64,000 bases of DNA from Marinoscillum sp965229915 (GTDB lineage: Bacteria > Bacteroidota > Bacteroidia > Cytophagales > Cyclobacteriaceae): assembly GCF_965229915.1 (NCBI RefSeq), contig NZ_CBDDJZ010000001.1, positions 1,178,001-1,242,000 on the forward strand. Direction: 5' to 3'. The translations under genes and the position numbers were made by a program. Position 1 is the stretch's first letter; every line of letters starts with the position of its first letter. Shown here in pieces: positions 43,157-52,629 of the stretch. The notes under the pieces are model-generated. The model worked only from the letters and a program-made list of their open reading frames with translations. It ran no database searches and had not been told where the DNA came from.

Positions 43157-44320
43157 TTAGATCCTTTTCACGCCATCAGAGATCAGTACTTTGATTGGAG
43201 TGATCTCTTTTTTAAATTCTGCCTGATAGGCTTTGTTAAGCTCATCTATAAACTGATCTTCACTCCCTTTATTCACCAGGTTGATGGTGCAGCCACCAAA
43301 TCCTCCACCCATCATCCGAGCCCCCAGCACGTCACTTCGTTCGTTGGCAAAACCAGCCATGAAGTCAATTTCAGGACACGAAATCTCATATTCCGTGCGC
43401 ATACCATCCTGAGCCACTTTTAGTATCTGACCAACAGTTGCCCATCTGGATTCACTCATTGCTTCTGTCATTTTCTTTACCCGATCATTTTCTTCGATCA
43501 CGTATTTGCACCTTCTAAAAACAACATCAGAAAATTCATCCTTATGCGCCAGTAACTGATCCATAGTAACATCACGCAATGATTCGATCTCAGGATCGCT
43601 TTTTTGCAGGATAGCTACTCCTTCCTCGCACTGCTGGCGACGAATGTTGTACTCTGAATCAGCCAGATTGTGTGAGACATTGGAATTGCACAAGATGATG
43701 GTATGATCAGTCAAGGCTATAGGAAAGTGCTGGTACGCCAACGACTTACAATCTAGCAGTAGCGCTTGGTCTGGAGCACCCATCATACTGGCAAACTGGT
43801 CCATAATACCACACATGACCCCAGCATAATTATGCTCTGCTTTTTGAGACATTTTCACCATGTCTACTTTCTCAATTTTGAGCTGAAATAGTTCGTTCAA
43901 AGCAAAACAGGTACCACACTCCAGTGCAGCTGAAGATGACATTCCTGAACCTTGAGGAACATCCCCAGAAAAAACCATATTGAAGCCTTCTACCTCACGG
44001 CCAGATTTCTGAATCTCCGCCACCACACCCATGATATAGTTGGCCCATGAAACCGACTGAGACGGCTGGAAATCATCTACTATAAAGGAGAACGTTTCAT
44101 TCATATCCAACGAGACTAGTGTAGACTGAGCAGTACCAGATTTGGACACAGCCAGGTAAATGGCTTGATCCACAGCAGCCGGTAATACGAATCCATCGTT
44201 ATAATCAGTATGCTCTCCAATCAGGTTAATCCGGCCCGGTGCTTTGACCACTATGGGGTCCGCACCAAACTCTTCAGTAAACCGAGATTTAACTTCATTA
44301 TGGATTTTTTGATTCATCAT
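43157..44320 (-). CDS. galK: Galactokinase
   Basis: A 387-residue GHMP kinase that phosphorylates galactose at C1. The galactokinase signature APGRINLIGEHTDYNDGF, the ATP-binding motif VPQGSGMSSSAALE and the third GHMP motif MMGGGFGGCTINLV are all present. First gene of the gal unit, it faces the divergent Nudix-type regulator across a 72-base gap that contains an AT-rich palindrome, the probable control point. Confidence 0.97.
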   Translation of the reverse strand: MMNQKIHNEVKSRFTEEFGADPIVVKAPGRINLIGEHTDYNDGFVLPAAVDQAIYLAVSKSGTAQSTLVSLDMNETFSFIVDDFQPSQSVSWANYIMGVVAEIQKSGREVEGFNMVFSGDVPQGSGMSSSAALECGTCFALNELFQLKIEKVDMVKMSQKAEHNYAGVMCGIMDQFASMMGAPDQALLLDCKSLAYQHFPIALTDHTIILCNSNVSHNLADSEYNIRRQQCEEGVAILQKSDPEIESLRDVTMDQLLAHKDEFSDVVFRRCKYVIEENDRVKKMTEAMSESRWATVGQILKVAQDGMRTEYEISCPEIDFMAGFANERSDVLGARMMGGGFGGCTINLVNKGSEDQFIDELNKAYQAEFKKEITPIKVLISDGVKRI

Positions 44321-44356
44321 TTCTGAGGGTTAAGATAATTAAGCGTAATTTTAACG

Positions 44357-44370
44357 TTTATTTAAATAAA
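44357..44370. promoter_or_regulatory. Candidate operator between galK and its divergent regulator
   Basis: TTTATTTAAATAAA is a perfect 14-bp palindrome centred in the 72-base divergent gap and overlapping the region where the -33 elements would lie. Its position suits a binding site for the Nudix-type regulator; its low complexity makes chance possible. Confidence 0.4.
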
Positions 44371-44380
44371 TTCAAAATAC

Positions 44381-44388
44381 TATTTTTG
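44381..44388 (+). promoter_or_regulatory. -7 promoter box of the Nudix-type regulator
   Basis: TATTTTTG matches TAnnTTTG exactly and ends four bases before the ATG at 44393, so transcription would start at or beside the start codon. Confidence 0.45.
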
Positions 44389-44392
44389 ACTC

Positions 44393-45085
44393 ATGACATA
44401 TCAGCATCCTAAGTTACTAGTGGCCATTGACTGTTTGGTTTTTGGATATGATACCTCTGAAAACAACTTGAAGGTCTTGCTGTTTGAGCGGCAGGTAGAA
44501 CCATTTGCTGGTGGCTGGTCTCTAATAGGTGGATTTGTCAATGAGCAGGAGAATCTGTCCAGTGCGGCAGAGCGTGTACTGGAGAAGTTCACGGGACTCA
44601 AAGATGTATTCTTAGAGCAACTATCCACCTTTGGTCAAGCTGATCGGGATCCGGGAGGCAGGGTGGTCTCCATTCTTTACTGGAGTCTGATCAAGCTGGA
44701 CGAGCTACACCGAGACATTGCTAATGAGCATGGTGCCCGATGGTTTGATTTGGATGATTTGCCTGCACTCGTATTGGACCACAGTGCCATGGTGAGACTT
44801 GGTGCCGAACAGCTCGTTCAAAACGCCAAATTACGCCCAATAGGATTTGAGTTGTTGCCCGAAGAATTTACTTTGCCACAGCTAAAACAGCTATATGATG
44901 CCATTTACGGCAAACAAATAGACGATCGGAATTTCCGAAAAAAAATATTGTCCACAGATCTGTTGATCAAAACAGAAAAGAAGGACAAATCCTCCTCTAA
45001 GAAAGGTGCCTTCCTCTATCAGTTTGATACTGAGAAGTATAACTATCTGCGTAAACAAGGATATCATTTGGATTTGAATGTGTGA
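44393..45085 (+). CDS. NrtR/AraR-type regulator: catalytically dead Nudix sensor fused to winged helix
   Basis: A 230-residue protein. Residues about 8-140 form a Nudix fold, with the Nudix box at GGFVNEQENLSSAAERVLEK. The consensus GX5EX7REUXEEXGU keeps the first Gly, Glu and Arg, but REUXEE reads RVLEKF, so the metal-binding glutamates are lost and hydrolysis is unlikely. The C-terminal part (about 150-228, EEFTLPQLKQLYDAIYGKQIDDRNFRKKIL) is the winged helix typical of NrtR-family repressors, which in Bacteroidota include the arabinose regulator AraR. Divergent from galK, it most likely senses a galactose or arabinose metabolite and controls the gal unit. It ends one base from the convergent sulfatase. 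Confidence 0.87.
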   Translation: MTYQHPKLLVAIDCLVFGYDTSENNLKVLLFERQVEPFAGGWSLIGGFVNEQENLSSAAERVLEKFTGLKDVFLEQLSTFGQADRDPGGRVVSILYWSLIKLDELHRDIANEHGARWFDLDDLPALVLDHSAMVRLGAEQLVQNAKLRPIGFELLPEEFTLPQLKQLYDAIYGKQIDDRNFRKKILSTDLLIKTEKKDKSSSKKGAFLYQFDTEKYNYLRKQGYHLDLNV

Positions 45086-45086
45086 T

Positions 45087-46493
45087 CTAATGACCTGCAC
45101 GCTGGTAATACCACTCCATTAGTTCGGTAGTGAGCTGTTGCTTTTTACCTGGATGCTGCTCAGATAAATCGTTAGTCTCAAATGGATCCACGTCCAAATC
45201 GAATAAAAATGATTCTGATCCATCCAACCTGGTGATCAACTTCCATCTACCTGAGCGCATGGCTAGCTCTGGCCGCATCGATTCTTTATCTGGGGTAGGC
45301 TTGGGTTTTTCATAGTACCAAAACAGGTTTCTTTCCGAGGCTCCCTGCAGGTTTAGTATCGCTTTACTCCTATCCATGCCTTCAATGGATTCTGAAGGTT
45401 CAAGGCCGAGTAAGCCACATATCGTTGGGTAAATGTCTATACTTCCCATTACCATGGTACTGTCTACTGATGGCTGGATCTTTCCTTTCCAATATGCGAT
45501 AAAAGGCACTCTGATACCACCTTCATACAAGCTCCATTTACGACCCTTCAAGCCGCCAGTAAATCCTGGTGCTCTCAGGGGTCCCTGATAGCCGTTTGGA
45601 TAGCTATTTGGCTGATAATATCTGGGCCAATCCGTCGGACCATTGTCACTAGCTATGATGATGAGTGTATTGTCAAGTAATCCACGGGACTCTAACTCCT
45701 GAGTAAACCTACCAATCTCACGATCCATGGCTTTGAGTACGGCAAAGAAGTCGCGTTCATAGGGATTATCGGTCACTGAATCAAACTCTCGAGCAGCTCC
45801 CTCTTTGGGCAGGTGCCAGTCGTGTACGTCATTTGGCCACAAGTTGATGTAAAAGGGTATTTGCTGGTGCCTATCTATGAATGATAAAGCACTATCTACA
45901 TAAATTCCGGTTTTCTGATGTTTGTAGACGTATTGAATGTCGCCATTACCTAGAGCAGCACTCATCTCGTGTAGCTTGTGCCTGGCATCTATATTCAGCA
46001 AACGATCTCCCATCCCTTCAAAACTGACCAGAGACTCATCAAAACCATAAGCAGTTGGTCTCGGGGCCTCTGCAATATCTCGGCCACCGCCCATGTGCCA
46101 TTTACCAAAATGCCCGGTGGCATATCCTTCATCTTTGAGGTGGTTAGCTATGTTGGGTTTATCGGTTGGCAGGAAATAAGGCATATTCCATTCCTCCAAC
46201 TCCTGGCGATTTCCAAAGATGGAATTGATACCCAGAGTGGCTGGATACTGACCTGTAAGTAACGACGCTCTGGAGGGAGAACAGACCGGAGACATGGCGT
46301 AGTAATTGGTAAGTCTTAGACCTTGACCAGCTAATTGATCGATATGAGGTGTTTGTACTTTTGAATTGCCAAAGCAACTTAGATCACCATAGCCCATATC
46401 ATCAATGAGTATAACTACTACGTTAGGTCGATCATTTTGAGCAATAGTCAGTTGAGACAGCACTAGCAGAAGCAGCATGATGTAATACCTCAT
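45087..46493 (-). CDS. Sulfatase, S1 family (formylglycine type, CSPSR)
   Basis: A 468-residue secreted enzyme (signal MRYYIMLLLLVLSQLTIAQ) that removes sulfate esters from carbohydrate. Metal ligands are in LIDDMGYGDLS; the cysteine converted to formylglycine is at about 71 in CSPSRASLLTG. Further family motifs are GKWHMGGGRD, the DNGPTDWPR metal site, and a C-terminal RSGRWKLITRLDG strand. Last gene of PUL B, 40 bases after the previous sulfatase. Position of sulfate attack not predictable without subfamily assignment. The maturing enzyme is not encoded in the window. Confidence 0.92.
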   Translation of the reverse strand: MRYYIMLLLLVLSQLTIAQNDRPNVVVILIDDMGYGDLSCFGNSKVQTPHIDQLAGQGLRLTNYYAMSPVCSPSRASLLTGQYPATLGINSIFGNRQELEEWNMPYFLPTDKPNIANHLKDEGYATGHFGKWHMGGGRDIAEAPRPTAYGFDESLVSFEGMGDRLLNIDARHKLHEMSAALGNGDIQYVYKHQKTGIYVDSALSFIDRHQQIPFYINLWPNDVHDWHLPKEGAAREFDSVTDNPYERDFFAVLKAMDREIGRFTQELESRGLLDNTLIIIASDNGPTDWPRYYQPNSYPNGYQGPLRAPGFTGGLKGRKWSLYEGGIRVPFIAYWKGKIQPSVDSTMVMGSIDIYPTICGLLGLEPSESIEGMDRSKAILNLQGASERNLFWYYEKPKPTPDKESMRPELAMRSGRWKLITRLDGSESFLFDLDVDPFETNDLSEQHPGKKQQLTTELMEWYYQRAGH

Positions 46494-46533
46494 ACTATTT
46501 CAGCAATTATGATTACACCTCCTCCATTCATTG

Positions 46534-48057
46534 TCATTTTTTTTGAATGATTTTGTTCATTGTATTCTCCATTTCATTAACCAAATCTTGCTGCTTACTT
46601 ACCAGGTTGACTTCTTCCTCCTTATCAGAATTTAAGTTGTACAACTGTGGCGTGCTGGATAAACCAACGGCTATATCCTTATTGGCCAGCCAATCAGGTG
46701 TCTGCCCTTCAAAAGGTTTGATATACTTCCACTCTCCAGATCTGAGTGAAAGAGTGAATGATTCTTCCAGAAGTTCATCCCGACCATTCTTATCCTGACC
46801 GAACCATGCCTGTAAGTAATTCTCACTATCAACCACTCCATCTCCTACATGTGCACCAGTAAGACTCGCTAGAGATGCAAGTAGATCAATTTGTGTGACC
46901 AATGCATCAGAAATCATGGGTTGAATCTTTCCCTGCCAATAGACAATGGTGGGAACACGTGTACCAGCCTCATAAGCCGAGTACTTACCTCCCTTATATC
47001 CTCCACTAGGATCATGATCCCCTACTAGCTCCACTGCCTGATCAAAATATCCATCATCCAGTACAGGTCCGTTATCGCTTGTAAAAATGATCAAGGTGTT
47101 TTCGAGCAAGCCCTTTTTCTTCAAATTACTGATGATATCCCCGACAGCCCAGTCCATTTGAGCAATAGCATCTCCTCGTGGACCCATACCAGTTAATCCT
47201 TGAAATTGTTCATTCGGAACTCTAGGCACATGAATGTCATGGAAGGAATAGTACAAAAAGAATGGTTCATCATTTGTCGTGCCAATGAAGTCTTTAGCCT
47301 TGTCATTAAGGACAAAAGGTATTTCTTCATCTACCCATCTTGCCGACTGACCTCCCGTCATGTACCCAATACGACTGATGCCATTCACCACCGTTTGACT
47401 ATGCTGTACATCTGCTTTCTGTTTGAGCTGATCGGATATTTCCAGTCCTATTGGGCCTGGATCTATTCGCTCACTGTAACTCACCTCTATGGGGTCCTCT
47501 GGGTCTAAATTGACTACAGCGCCATCTTCTACAAAGACGGCAGGAACTCGATCGCCAGTGGCAGGTATAAGAAAACTGTAATCAAACCCGATTTCATTTG
47601 CCCCTGGGGTTATGCGCTGATTCCAATCTATTCTACCATAACCCAGACCTAGATGCCACTTACCCACCACTGCCGTTCGGTAGCCAGCGGACTTCAGCAT
47701 TTTGGGTAAGGTTTGAAGTGCGGTATCAATAAGCAAGGGAGCGTCTCCTGGCAGAATAGCCGCGTTATTCCTGAAGGCATAATTTCCAGTGAGTAATGAA
47801 TATCTGGAAGGAGTGCATGTAGCAGCTGAACAGTGACCATCTGTAAAACGAACACCACCAGCTGCTAATTGGTCTACATTTGGGGTGCTGATGGCTGTGG
47901 CTCCATAGCTACTCAAATCACCATAGCCCAGGTCATCTACATAGAATAAAACAATGTTAGGCTTCATTTTCTCTTGCTCCTCCTGCTTAGGAAGTTCACA
48001 TGAGAGTAAAAGCCCTAAATAAATGATCAATAATACGCTCAAAAGTCTTTTATACAT
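46534..48057 (-). CDS. Sulfatase lipoprotein, S1 family (CTPSR)
   Basis: A 507-residue protein with a lipoprotein signal (MYKRLLSVLLIIYLGLLLSCE, lipid Cys at 20). Formylglycine cysteine at about 81 in CTPSRYSLLTG, metal ligands in YVDDLGYGDLSSYG and FTSDNGPVLDDG, and active-site GKWHLGLGYG. A long mid-domain insert (about 150-240, GDRVPAVFVEDGAVVNLDPEDP) distinguishes it from the neighbouring sulfatases and points to a different subfamily. It begins 2 bases after the preceding sulfatase stop. Confidence 0.92.
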   Translation of the reverse strand: MYKRLLSVLLIIYLGLLLSCELPKQEEQEKMKPNIVLFYVDDLGYGDLSSYGATAISTPNVDQLAAGGVRFTDGHCSAATCTPSRYSLLTGNYAFRNNAAILPGDAPLLIDTALQTLPKMLKSAGYRTAVVGKWHLGLGYGRIDWNQRITPGANEIGFDYSFLIPATGDRVPAVFVEDGAVVNLDPEDPIEVSYSERIDPGPIGLEISDQLKQKADVQHSQTVVNGISRIGYMTGGQSARWVDEEIPFVLNDKAKDFIGTTNDEPFFLYYSFHDIHVPRVPNEQFQGLTGMGPRGDAIAQMDWAVGDIISNLKKKGLLENTLIIFTSDNGPVLDDGYFDQAVELVGDHDPSGGYKGGKYSAYEAGTRVPTIVYWQGKIQPMISDALVTQIDLLASLASLTGAHVGDGVVDSENYLQAWFGQDKNGRDELLEESFTLSLRSGEWKYIKPFEGQTPDWLANKDIAVGLSSTPQLYNLNSDKEEEVNLVSKQQDLVNEMENTMNKIIQKK

Positions 48058-48059
48058 TA

Positions 48060-49640
48060 TTACTTCGTTTTCAGCTCTTGCCCGTCGTATGAGGTGATAT
48101 TTTGAAGTGCACCAACTCTATCGGCCCATTCCTGCCATTTGATTTGCATCTGCTCAACCAACTCTGGGTTTTCATCAGATACTTCATTCATTTCAGTCCT
48201 GTCATCCTTCAGATTATAAAGTTCCCACTCTTGAGTTCTCGGTGCTCCGGGAAAATGCCAACGCCTAAAGTAAATGGTATCGTGTACAAACCGAGACACG
48301 AGCTTCCAATCTCCAAAACGCACAGCTCTATTGCCTTCGTGCTCCCAAAATGTCCATTCTCGACCAGTAGCACCCTGCTTTAGGGCAGGTACCAAACTTT
48401 GTCCTTCAAGCTTCTTAACTCCCTTTTCGATTGGAAACGTGCTCTTAGTCAAATCTAAAATAGTGGGTACCACGTCAATAATATGGCCTACCGCACTGGT
48501 GGTAACACCATTTGGAATACGAGGGCCGGCTATAATAAAAGGAGTTGATATCCCACCTTCATTCAAAAAGTGCTTGTAGGTTCTGAAAGGCGTATTACTT
48601 ACATTGGCCCAGGGCAGATTGTATGAGGTGTAGGAGTCCGGTCCTCCAATGAGGTTACCTTCCTGCCATCCTATCGCCTCAGCACAGGCTCCATTATCAA
48701 AGAGAATCATCACATAGGTATTGTCAGCGATCCCCAATTCATCCAGTTTGTCGAGTACTCTACCTATGTTTTCGTCCAACGACTTGAGCTGTGCTGCATA
48801 AGTAGCCATTTTTCTGGTCCACTTTTGCTGATCTGCAGGGCTGAGGTCTGACCATGCAGGAGCCTTTGGGTCCCTGCCGGGAATAGACCAATTGGGGTCA
48901 ATCAATCCTAATTCTAACTGATTGGTAATACGCTGCTGTCTGATCAGGTCCCATCCAACTTCATATGTTTCAAGAAACTCCTGAATGTATTGTTCTTTTG
49001 CCTGGAGTGGCCAATGACAGGCATCCCATCCCACGTAACCAAAGAAGGGTTTTTCGGACTTTACACTTTCATCGATAAACTCCAGAATGTAATTTCCTGT
49101 ATAATCTGTAAGGTAATAGTGCTGGTCCTCTGTGGTCCAATCTTCACCATCTAGCATGATACCGTTCCGTTTGAAGTAGTCTACTCTTGCATGTCGCCAC
49201 CATGATCGATCAAAGCCTCTTTCAAAGGGAGTTTGATGGTTTTTTATATTCCCAACATGCCACTTACCCACCATAAAGGTGCTGTAATCATTGGACTTCA
49301 TGATCTCAGCGGCAGTGCGTGCATGATCATCCAGATGACCTTGGTAGCCATCTTCGTTCCAGCTTTGGTTCATGTAGCCAACGCCCGCCTGGTGAGCATA
49401 GAGACCAGTAATGAGACTAGCTCTAGTCGGGCAACACCTGGCTCCATTGTAAAACTGGGTAAATGACGTCCCTCTATCCACCAAGCGGTCAATATTCGGG
49501 GTAGGCACCTCACTACCAAATGCAGCAATATCTGAGTAGCCCATATCATCCGCGAGCATGAGAATGACATTTGGTCGTTGCTGTCCAAATGAACTGATCC
49601 AAAGAGCTACAAATACTGAACTAAAGATGAGTCGTTTCAT
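48060..49640 (-). CDS. Secreted sulfatase, S1 family (CCPTR)
   Basis: A 526-residue enzyme with signal MKRLIFSSVFVALWISSFGQ. The formylglycine motif is CCPTRASLITG, with the modified cysteine at about 69. Metal-site segments are LADDMGYSDIAAFG and LFDNGACAEAIG (DNG conserved). It is visibly related to the sulfatase at 58114 (same CCPTR motif, QAGVGYM/QAGIGRM, similar C-terminus EWELYNLKDDRTEMNEVS), so these two are paralogues. Its start codon overlaps the upstream glycosidase stop in an ATGA junction, implying coupling. Confidence 0.92.
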   Translation of the reverse strand: MKRLIFSSVFVALWISSFGQQRPNVILMLADDMGYSDIAAFGSEVPTPNIDRLVDRGTSFTQFYNGARCCPTRASLITGLYAHQAGVGYMNQSWNEDGYQGHLDDHARTAAEIMKSNDYSTFMVGKWHVGNIKNHQTPFERGFDRSWWRHARVDYFKRNGIMLDGEDWTTEDQHYYLTDYTGNYILEFIDESVKSEKPFFGYVGWDACHWPLQAKEQYIQEFLETYEVGWDLIRQQRITNQLELGLIDPNWSIPGRDPKAPAWSDLSPADQQKWTRKMATYAAQLKSLDENIGRVLDKLDELGIADNTYVMILFDNGACAEAIGWQEGNLIGGPDSYTSYNLPWANVSNTPFRTYKHFLNEGGISTPFIIAGPRIPNGVTTSAVGHIIDVVPTILDLTKSTFPIEKGVKKLEGQSLVPALKQGATGREWTFWEHEGNRAVRFGDWKLVSRFVHDTIYFRRWHFPGAPRTQEWELYNLKDDRTEMNEVSDENPELVEQMQIKWQEWADRVGALQNITSYDGQELKTK

Positions 49641-51070
49641 TTGCTATCAATAAAGACTTTCTTAGAATAAACCTCTTGTCCACTTTTAAGTGTCAGTTGA
49701 TACACGCCGTTTCTCAAGTCAGACAGGTCCAGGCGGATTTCATCGGTTGAAAACTCGTTCACTTGCAACTCCTTCCCTTCGAGTGAGTGAATAGTAATTT
49801 CAACTTTTCCTTTCAGTCTACCTCGATCAATTTGAAGCAGTCCTGCGGTTGGGTTGGGGTACAAACGGATGGTGTCATGGATCTCTTCAAACACTTCTCC
49901 CAATGGCAGTCGGTAAGACGCCCACTCGAGGTAATCATCTACACACAATGGATTAGCTGCCAACGAGCCGTCCTCTTCCAGTTCTAATGAGACCTGCATG
50001 TAAACCGGATTGATGAACCACAATGGTGACGTGGGGTTGAGTACCTGGGGTGCGGATTGCTGCAAGATGGGGTAAGTGGCTAGAAAGACCCCATACTGAT
50101 TGAATTTTTCCCGGTAAAGGTCCAGGTAGTTTTGAGGGTACCATTCTCTCGAATCAAAAAATGCCTTGAATTCATCAGGAGTAACTCGCTGAGAGTTCAC
50201 CACAGTATACCACTGGTAAGACTTCCAGGTGGGATCATACCCGTAGGTATTAGCGAAATCAGTTCCAGCTTCTGTTGCATTGAGTGGTTCTTCGATTTTG
50301 GATCGATACAACCGATGAAGCGAAAACTCCGTGATCAAAAAAGGTTTTTCAGGCATAATGCTTCGGGCAAACTCAAATCCAGCATCCACTTCATCAAAGC
50401 TTTCAATGTGAAAGTGCAGGTCAAATCCAGCAATTCGATCATCATCGTTGGCCATCTGAAGCAGTCCACGTACCGCATCATTGTTTTGTGTAGACGTCTG
50501 AAAAATAGCCGGGATAGATCCGCCATAAATCTCCGGTCGGCGAAAGGATGGCCGACGGTCGTAAAACGGCTCTACTACCTCATCCAAAAGACGCTGAGTA
50601 AAAACAACCAAAGGGATACCGCCGTGTGACTCCTGAAAGACCATATCTGCACCCACTGTCTCAAGGTTCGGCTCATTACCTAAAGTGAAAATATCAATGT
50701 GCTCACCAATTCGTGCGATCACAGATCCAATCACATCAAACATTTCACGCTCACGCTGTGAGTTAGGAATGGGAATTCGTTCGTTCTGATGAAAATCAAA
50801 TCGGAAACCAAAAACGACTTTATATCCAGCATTACTAGCCCGGATAATGTGTTCCAATCCTTCATCAGTAGCTGGATCCAATTCACCATTCATGTATCTA
50901 AAAAACCGAGGAGTGACCCGTACCCAGCGGACACCGGCTCTTGCCAGTAGCTCATTCTCAATTAGGTCTGGGTCATGATTGTAGTTTGCGCCTAGTTGTG
51001 TTTCTAATCTCTGGGCCTGCAGTGAAGCAGAACTTAGAATAATAACTGTGAAAAGAATAAGTCTAAACAT
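49637..51070 (-). CDS. Unassigned clan GH-A-like secreted glycoside hydrolase with type IX sorting domain
   Basis: A 477-residue protein with signal peptide MFRLILFTVIILSSASLQAQ. The body reads as a TIM barrel (GVRWVRVTPRFFRYM, YKVVFGFRFDF), with a probable acid/base Glu in DIFTLGNEPNLE and nucleophile Glu in PEKPFLITEFSLHR, the beta-4/beta-7 arrangement of clan GH-A. About 400-477 is a type IX C-terminal domain (LYPNPTAGLLQID to YSKKVFIDSK), so the enzyme is exported to the cell surface or medium. I cannot place it in a GH family by eye. Its position between susD and three sulfatases suggests an endo-acting enzyme on the sulfated backbone of the PUL B substrate. Confidence 0.7.
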   Translation of the reverse strand: MFRLILFTVIILSSASLQAQRLETQLGANYNHDPDLIENELLARAGVRWVRVTPRFFRYMNGELDPATDEGLEHIIRASNAGYKVVFGFRFDFHQNERIPIPNSQREREMFDVIGSVIARIGEHIDIFTLGNEPNLETVGADMVFQESHGGIPLVVFTQRLLDEVVEPFYDRRPSFRRPEIYGGSIPAIFQTSTQNNDAVRGLLQMANDDDRIAGFDLHFHIESFDEVDAGFEFARSIMPEKPFLITEFSLHRLYRSKIEEPLNATEAGTDFANTYGYDPTWKSYQWYTVVNSQRVTPDEFKAFFDSREWYPQNYLDLYREKFNQYGVFLATYPILQQSAPQVLNPTSPLWFINPVYMQVSLELEEDGSLAANPLCVDDYLEWASYRLPLGEVFEEIHDTIRLYPNPTAGLLQIDRGRLKGKVEITIHSLEGKELQVNEFSTDEIRLDLSDLRNGVYQLTLKSGQEVYSKKVFIDSK

Positions 51071-51138
51071 GCTGATCTGAAAGTTAGGTCTGTCCGCTGT
51101 GCGGACAGACCATCTATGATTATGAAGAAGTATAAAAA

Positions 51139-52617
51139 TTAATTGTATCCCTGATCCTGTACGATGAGATCGTTGTTATTAGCCTCTTCGGCAGGGATTG
51201 GGAATCTACGTCTGTGCGTGCCATCTACTGATATTCCACGCGCCTCGGCATTGGATAGGAACAAATCATGTCTGAGCAGATCTTCTCTTCGCTTAGCCTC
51301 ATGGATAAACTCTTTAGCTCGCTCAGAAAGAATGATATTTCTTAAAGCCGATCCTTGTGAAGCAGCATCTATAGTCGTATGATCTGTGAGACCGGCACGT
51401 TCGCGTACTTGTTTGATCAAATCCTTGGCCTCCCCGATAGACTGGTTGAGTTCATTTAGTGCTTCAGCCCTCGAAAGAAGCATGTCTGCATAGCGAATAA
51501 CAGGGATATCCACGCCATGGAAGTTTCCCTGACCATTCGGATCAAAAAGCTTCATGTATCTGCGATTGTTAGCACGCTGGTCGCTGTATCTTAAATTTGA
51601 TCCGGTCACATCTATATAATCGTCTACTGCTGGCAAAGCTCGATCATCGTTGGCTTCCATACCATCTATCACCCAGTCAGTCACTCGCCAGTTCGTAGCC
51701 CATGCCGCCATCTGAGCAGGGTCTCTCACCAGTTCCGGAATGTTTGGAGCGGAGTAAAAATCTGGAGAGGCTACTCCGTTGGGAAAGGTGGTATGATATC
51801 CCTGCTGGTTAATGGCTGGCCACACAGACATCATCTCCCTGTTTCCTTCATTGGACACAAAGAACAACTGACGGAAGTTTGGATATAGGTCATAGTATCC
51901 CAGATCCATTACCTCCTGAGTCATATCAGCAGCTGACTGCCATTGCCTGGTGTTCAGGTAGTGTTTGGCAAGATGTGCCATGGCAGTTCCTTTGGTGGCA
52001 CGACCGTACTTATAGTAACTCGGTACGGAGCCGGGATGCGGCAAGTCTTCTATAGCTTCGAGCAATTGGGTCTCAATAAATTCTAACATCTCCTCTTCTG
52101 TGGCTCGAGCTTTGTTAGTTGGCTCTCCCGATGCTTTCCTCAGCACTACTGGTCCATAAAGGTTATAGAGCAGTGCATAAGTAGAGCCCCGAATGAATTT
52201 GGCTTCAGCCAACACGATAGACTTGCGTTCGGTATCTCCTTCAAAGTTGTCAATATTGTCGATCACAATATTGGCGTCTCTGATGGCTCGGTATAGTCGA
52301 CTCCACCATTCATTGAGCCACTGGGTGTCGGCAGTCCAGGTGAACGTCTCGAATGGAGAATTCAACCCGGCCACACCTCCTTCGGATACGATCATGATGT
52401 CGGTGGTTGTTTCCTGTGGAAGGATGAGTGTATGGACACCTTCTTGAGGATTGGTGAATCCATAGGCATTGAAAAGCATGGCTTCAATACCCTTGGCATT
52501 GGTTAGGACATTTTCGGGGGCAAACTCATCGAATGGAGGTGAATCCAACTGGTCTTCACATGACCAGCCGATGAGTAGTGCCAAAATGATTAGTGAACTT
52601 TTGATATATCTTCTCAT
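51139..52617 (-). CDS. susD: SusD/RagB-family outer-membrane glycan-binding lipoprotein
   Basis: A 492-residue lipoprotein (MRRYIKSSLIILALLIGWSCEDQ). SusD segments: APENVLTNAKGIEAMLFNAYG, the TPR-like KSIVLAEAKFIRGSTYALLYNLYGPVVL, IRYADMLLSRAEALNELNQ and the ending HRRRFPIPAEEANNNDLIVQDQGYN. It lies 12 bases after its susC partner in PUL B. Substrate not predictable from sequence. Symbol used for the family only. Confidence 0.95.
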   Translation of the reverse strand: MRRYIKSSLIILALLIGWSCEDQLDSPPFDEFAPENVLTNAKGIEAMLFNAYGFTNPQEGVHTLILPQETTTDIMIVSEGGVAGLNSPFETFTWTADTQWLNEWWSRLYRAIRDANIVIDNIDNFEGDTERKSIVLAEAKFIRGSTYALLYNLYGPVVLRKASGEPTNKARATEEEMLEFIETQLLEAIEDLPHPGSVPSYYKYGRATKGTAMAHLAKHYLNTRQWQSAADMTQEVMDLGYYDLYPNFRQLFFVSNEGNREMMSVWPAINQQGYHTTFPNGVASPDFYSAPNIPELVRDPAQMAAWATNWRVTDWVIDGMEANDDRALPAVDDYIDVTGSNLRYSDQRANNRRYMKLFDPNGQGNFHGVDIPVIRYADMLLSRAEALNELNQSIGEAKDLIKQVRERAGLTDHTTIDAASQGSALRNIILSERAKEFIHEAKRREDLLRHDLFLSNAEARGISVDGTHRRRFPIPAEEANNNDLIVQDQGYN

Positions 52618-52629
52618 GATTGATAGCTA

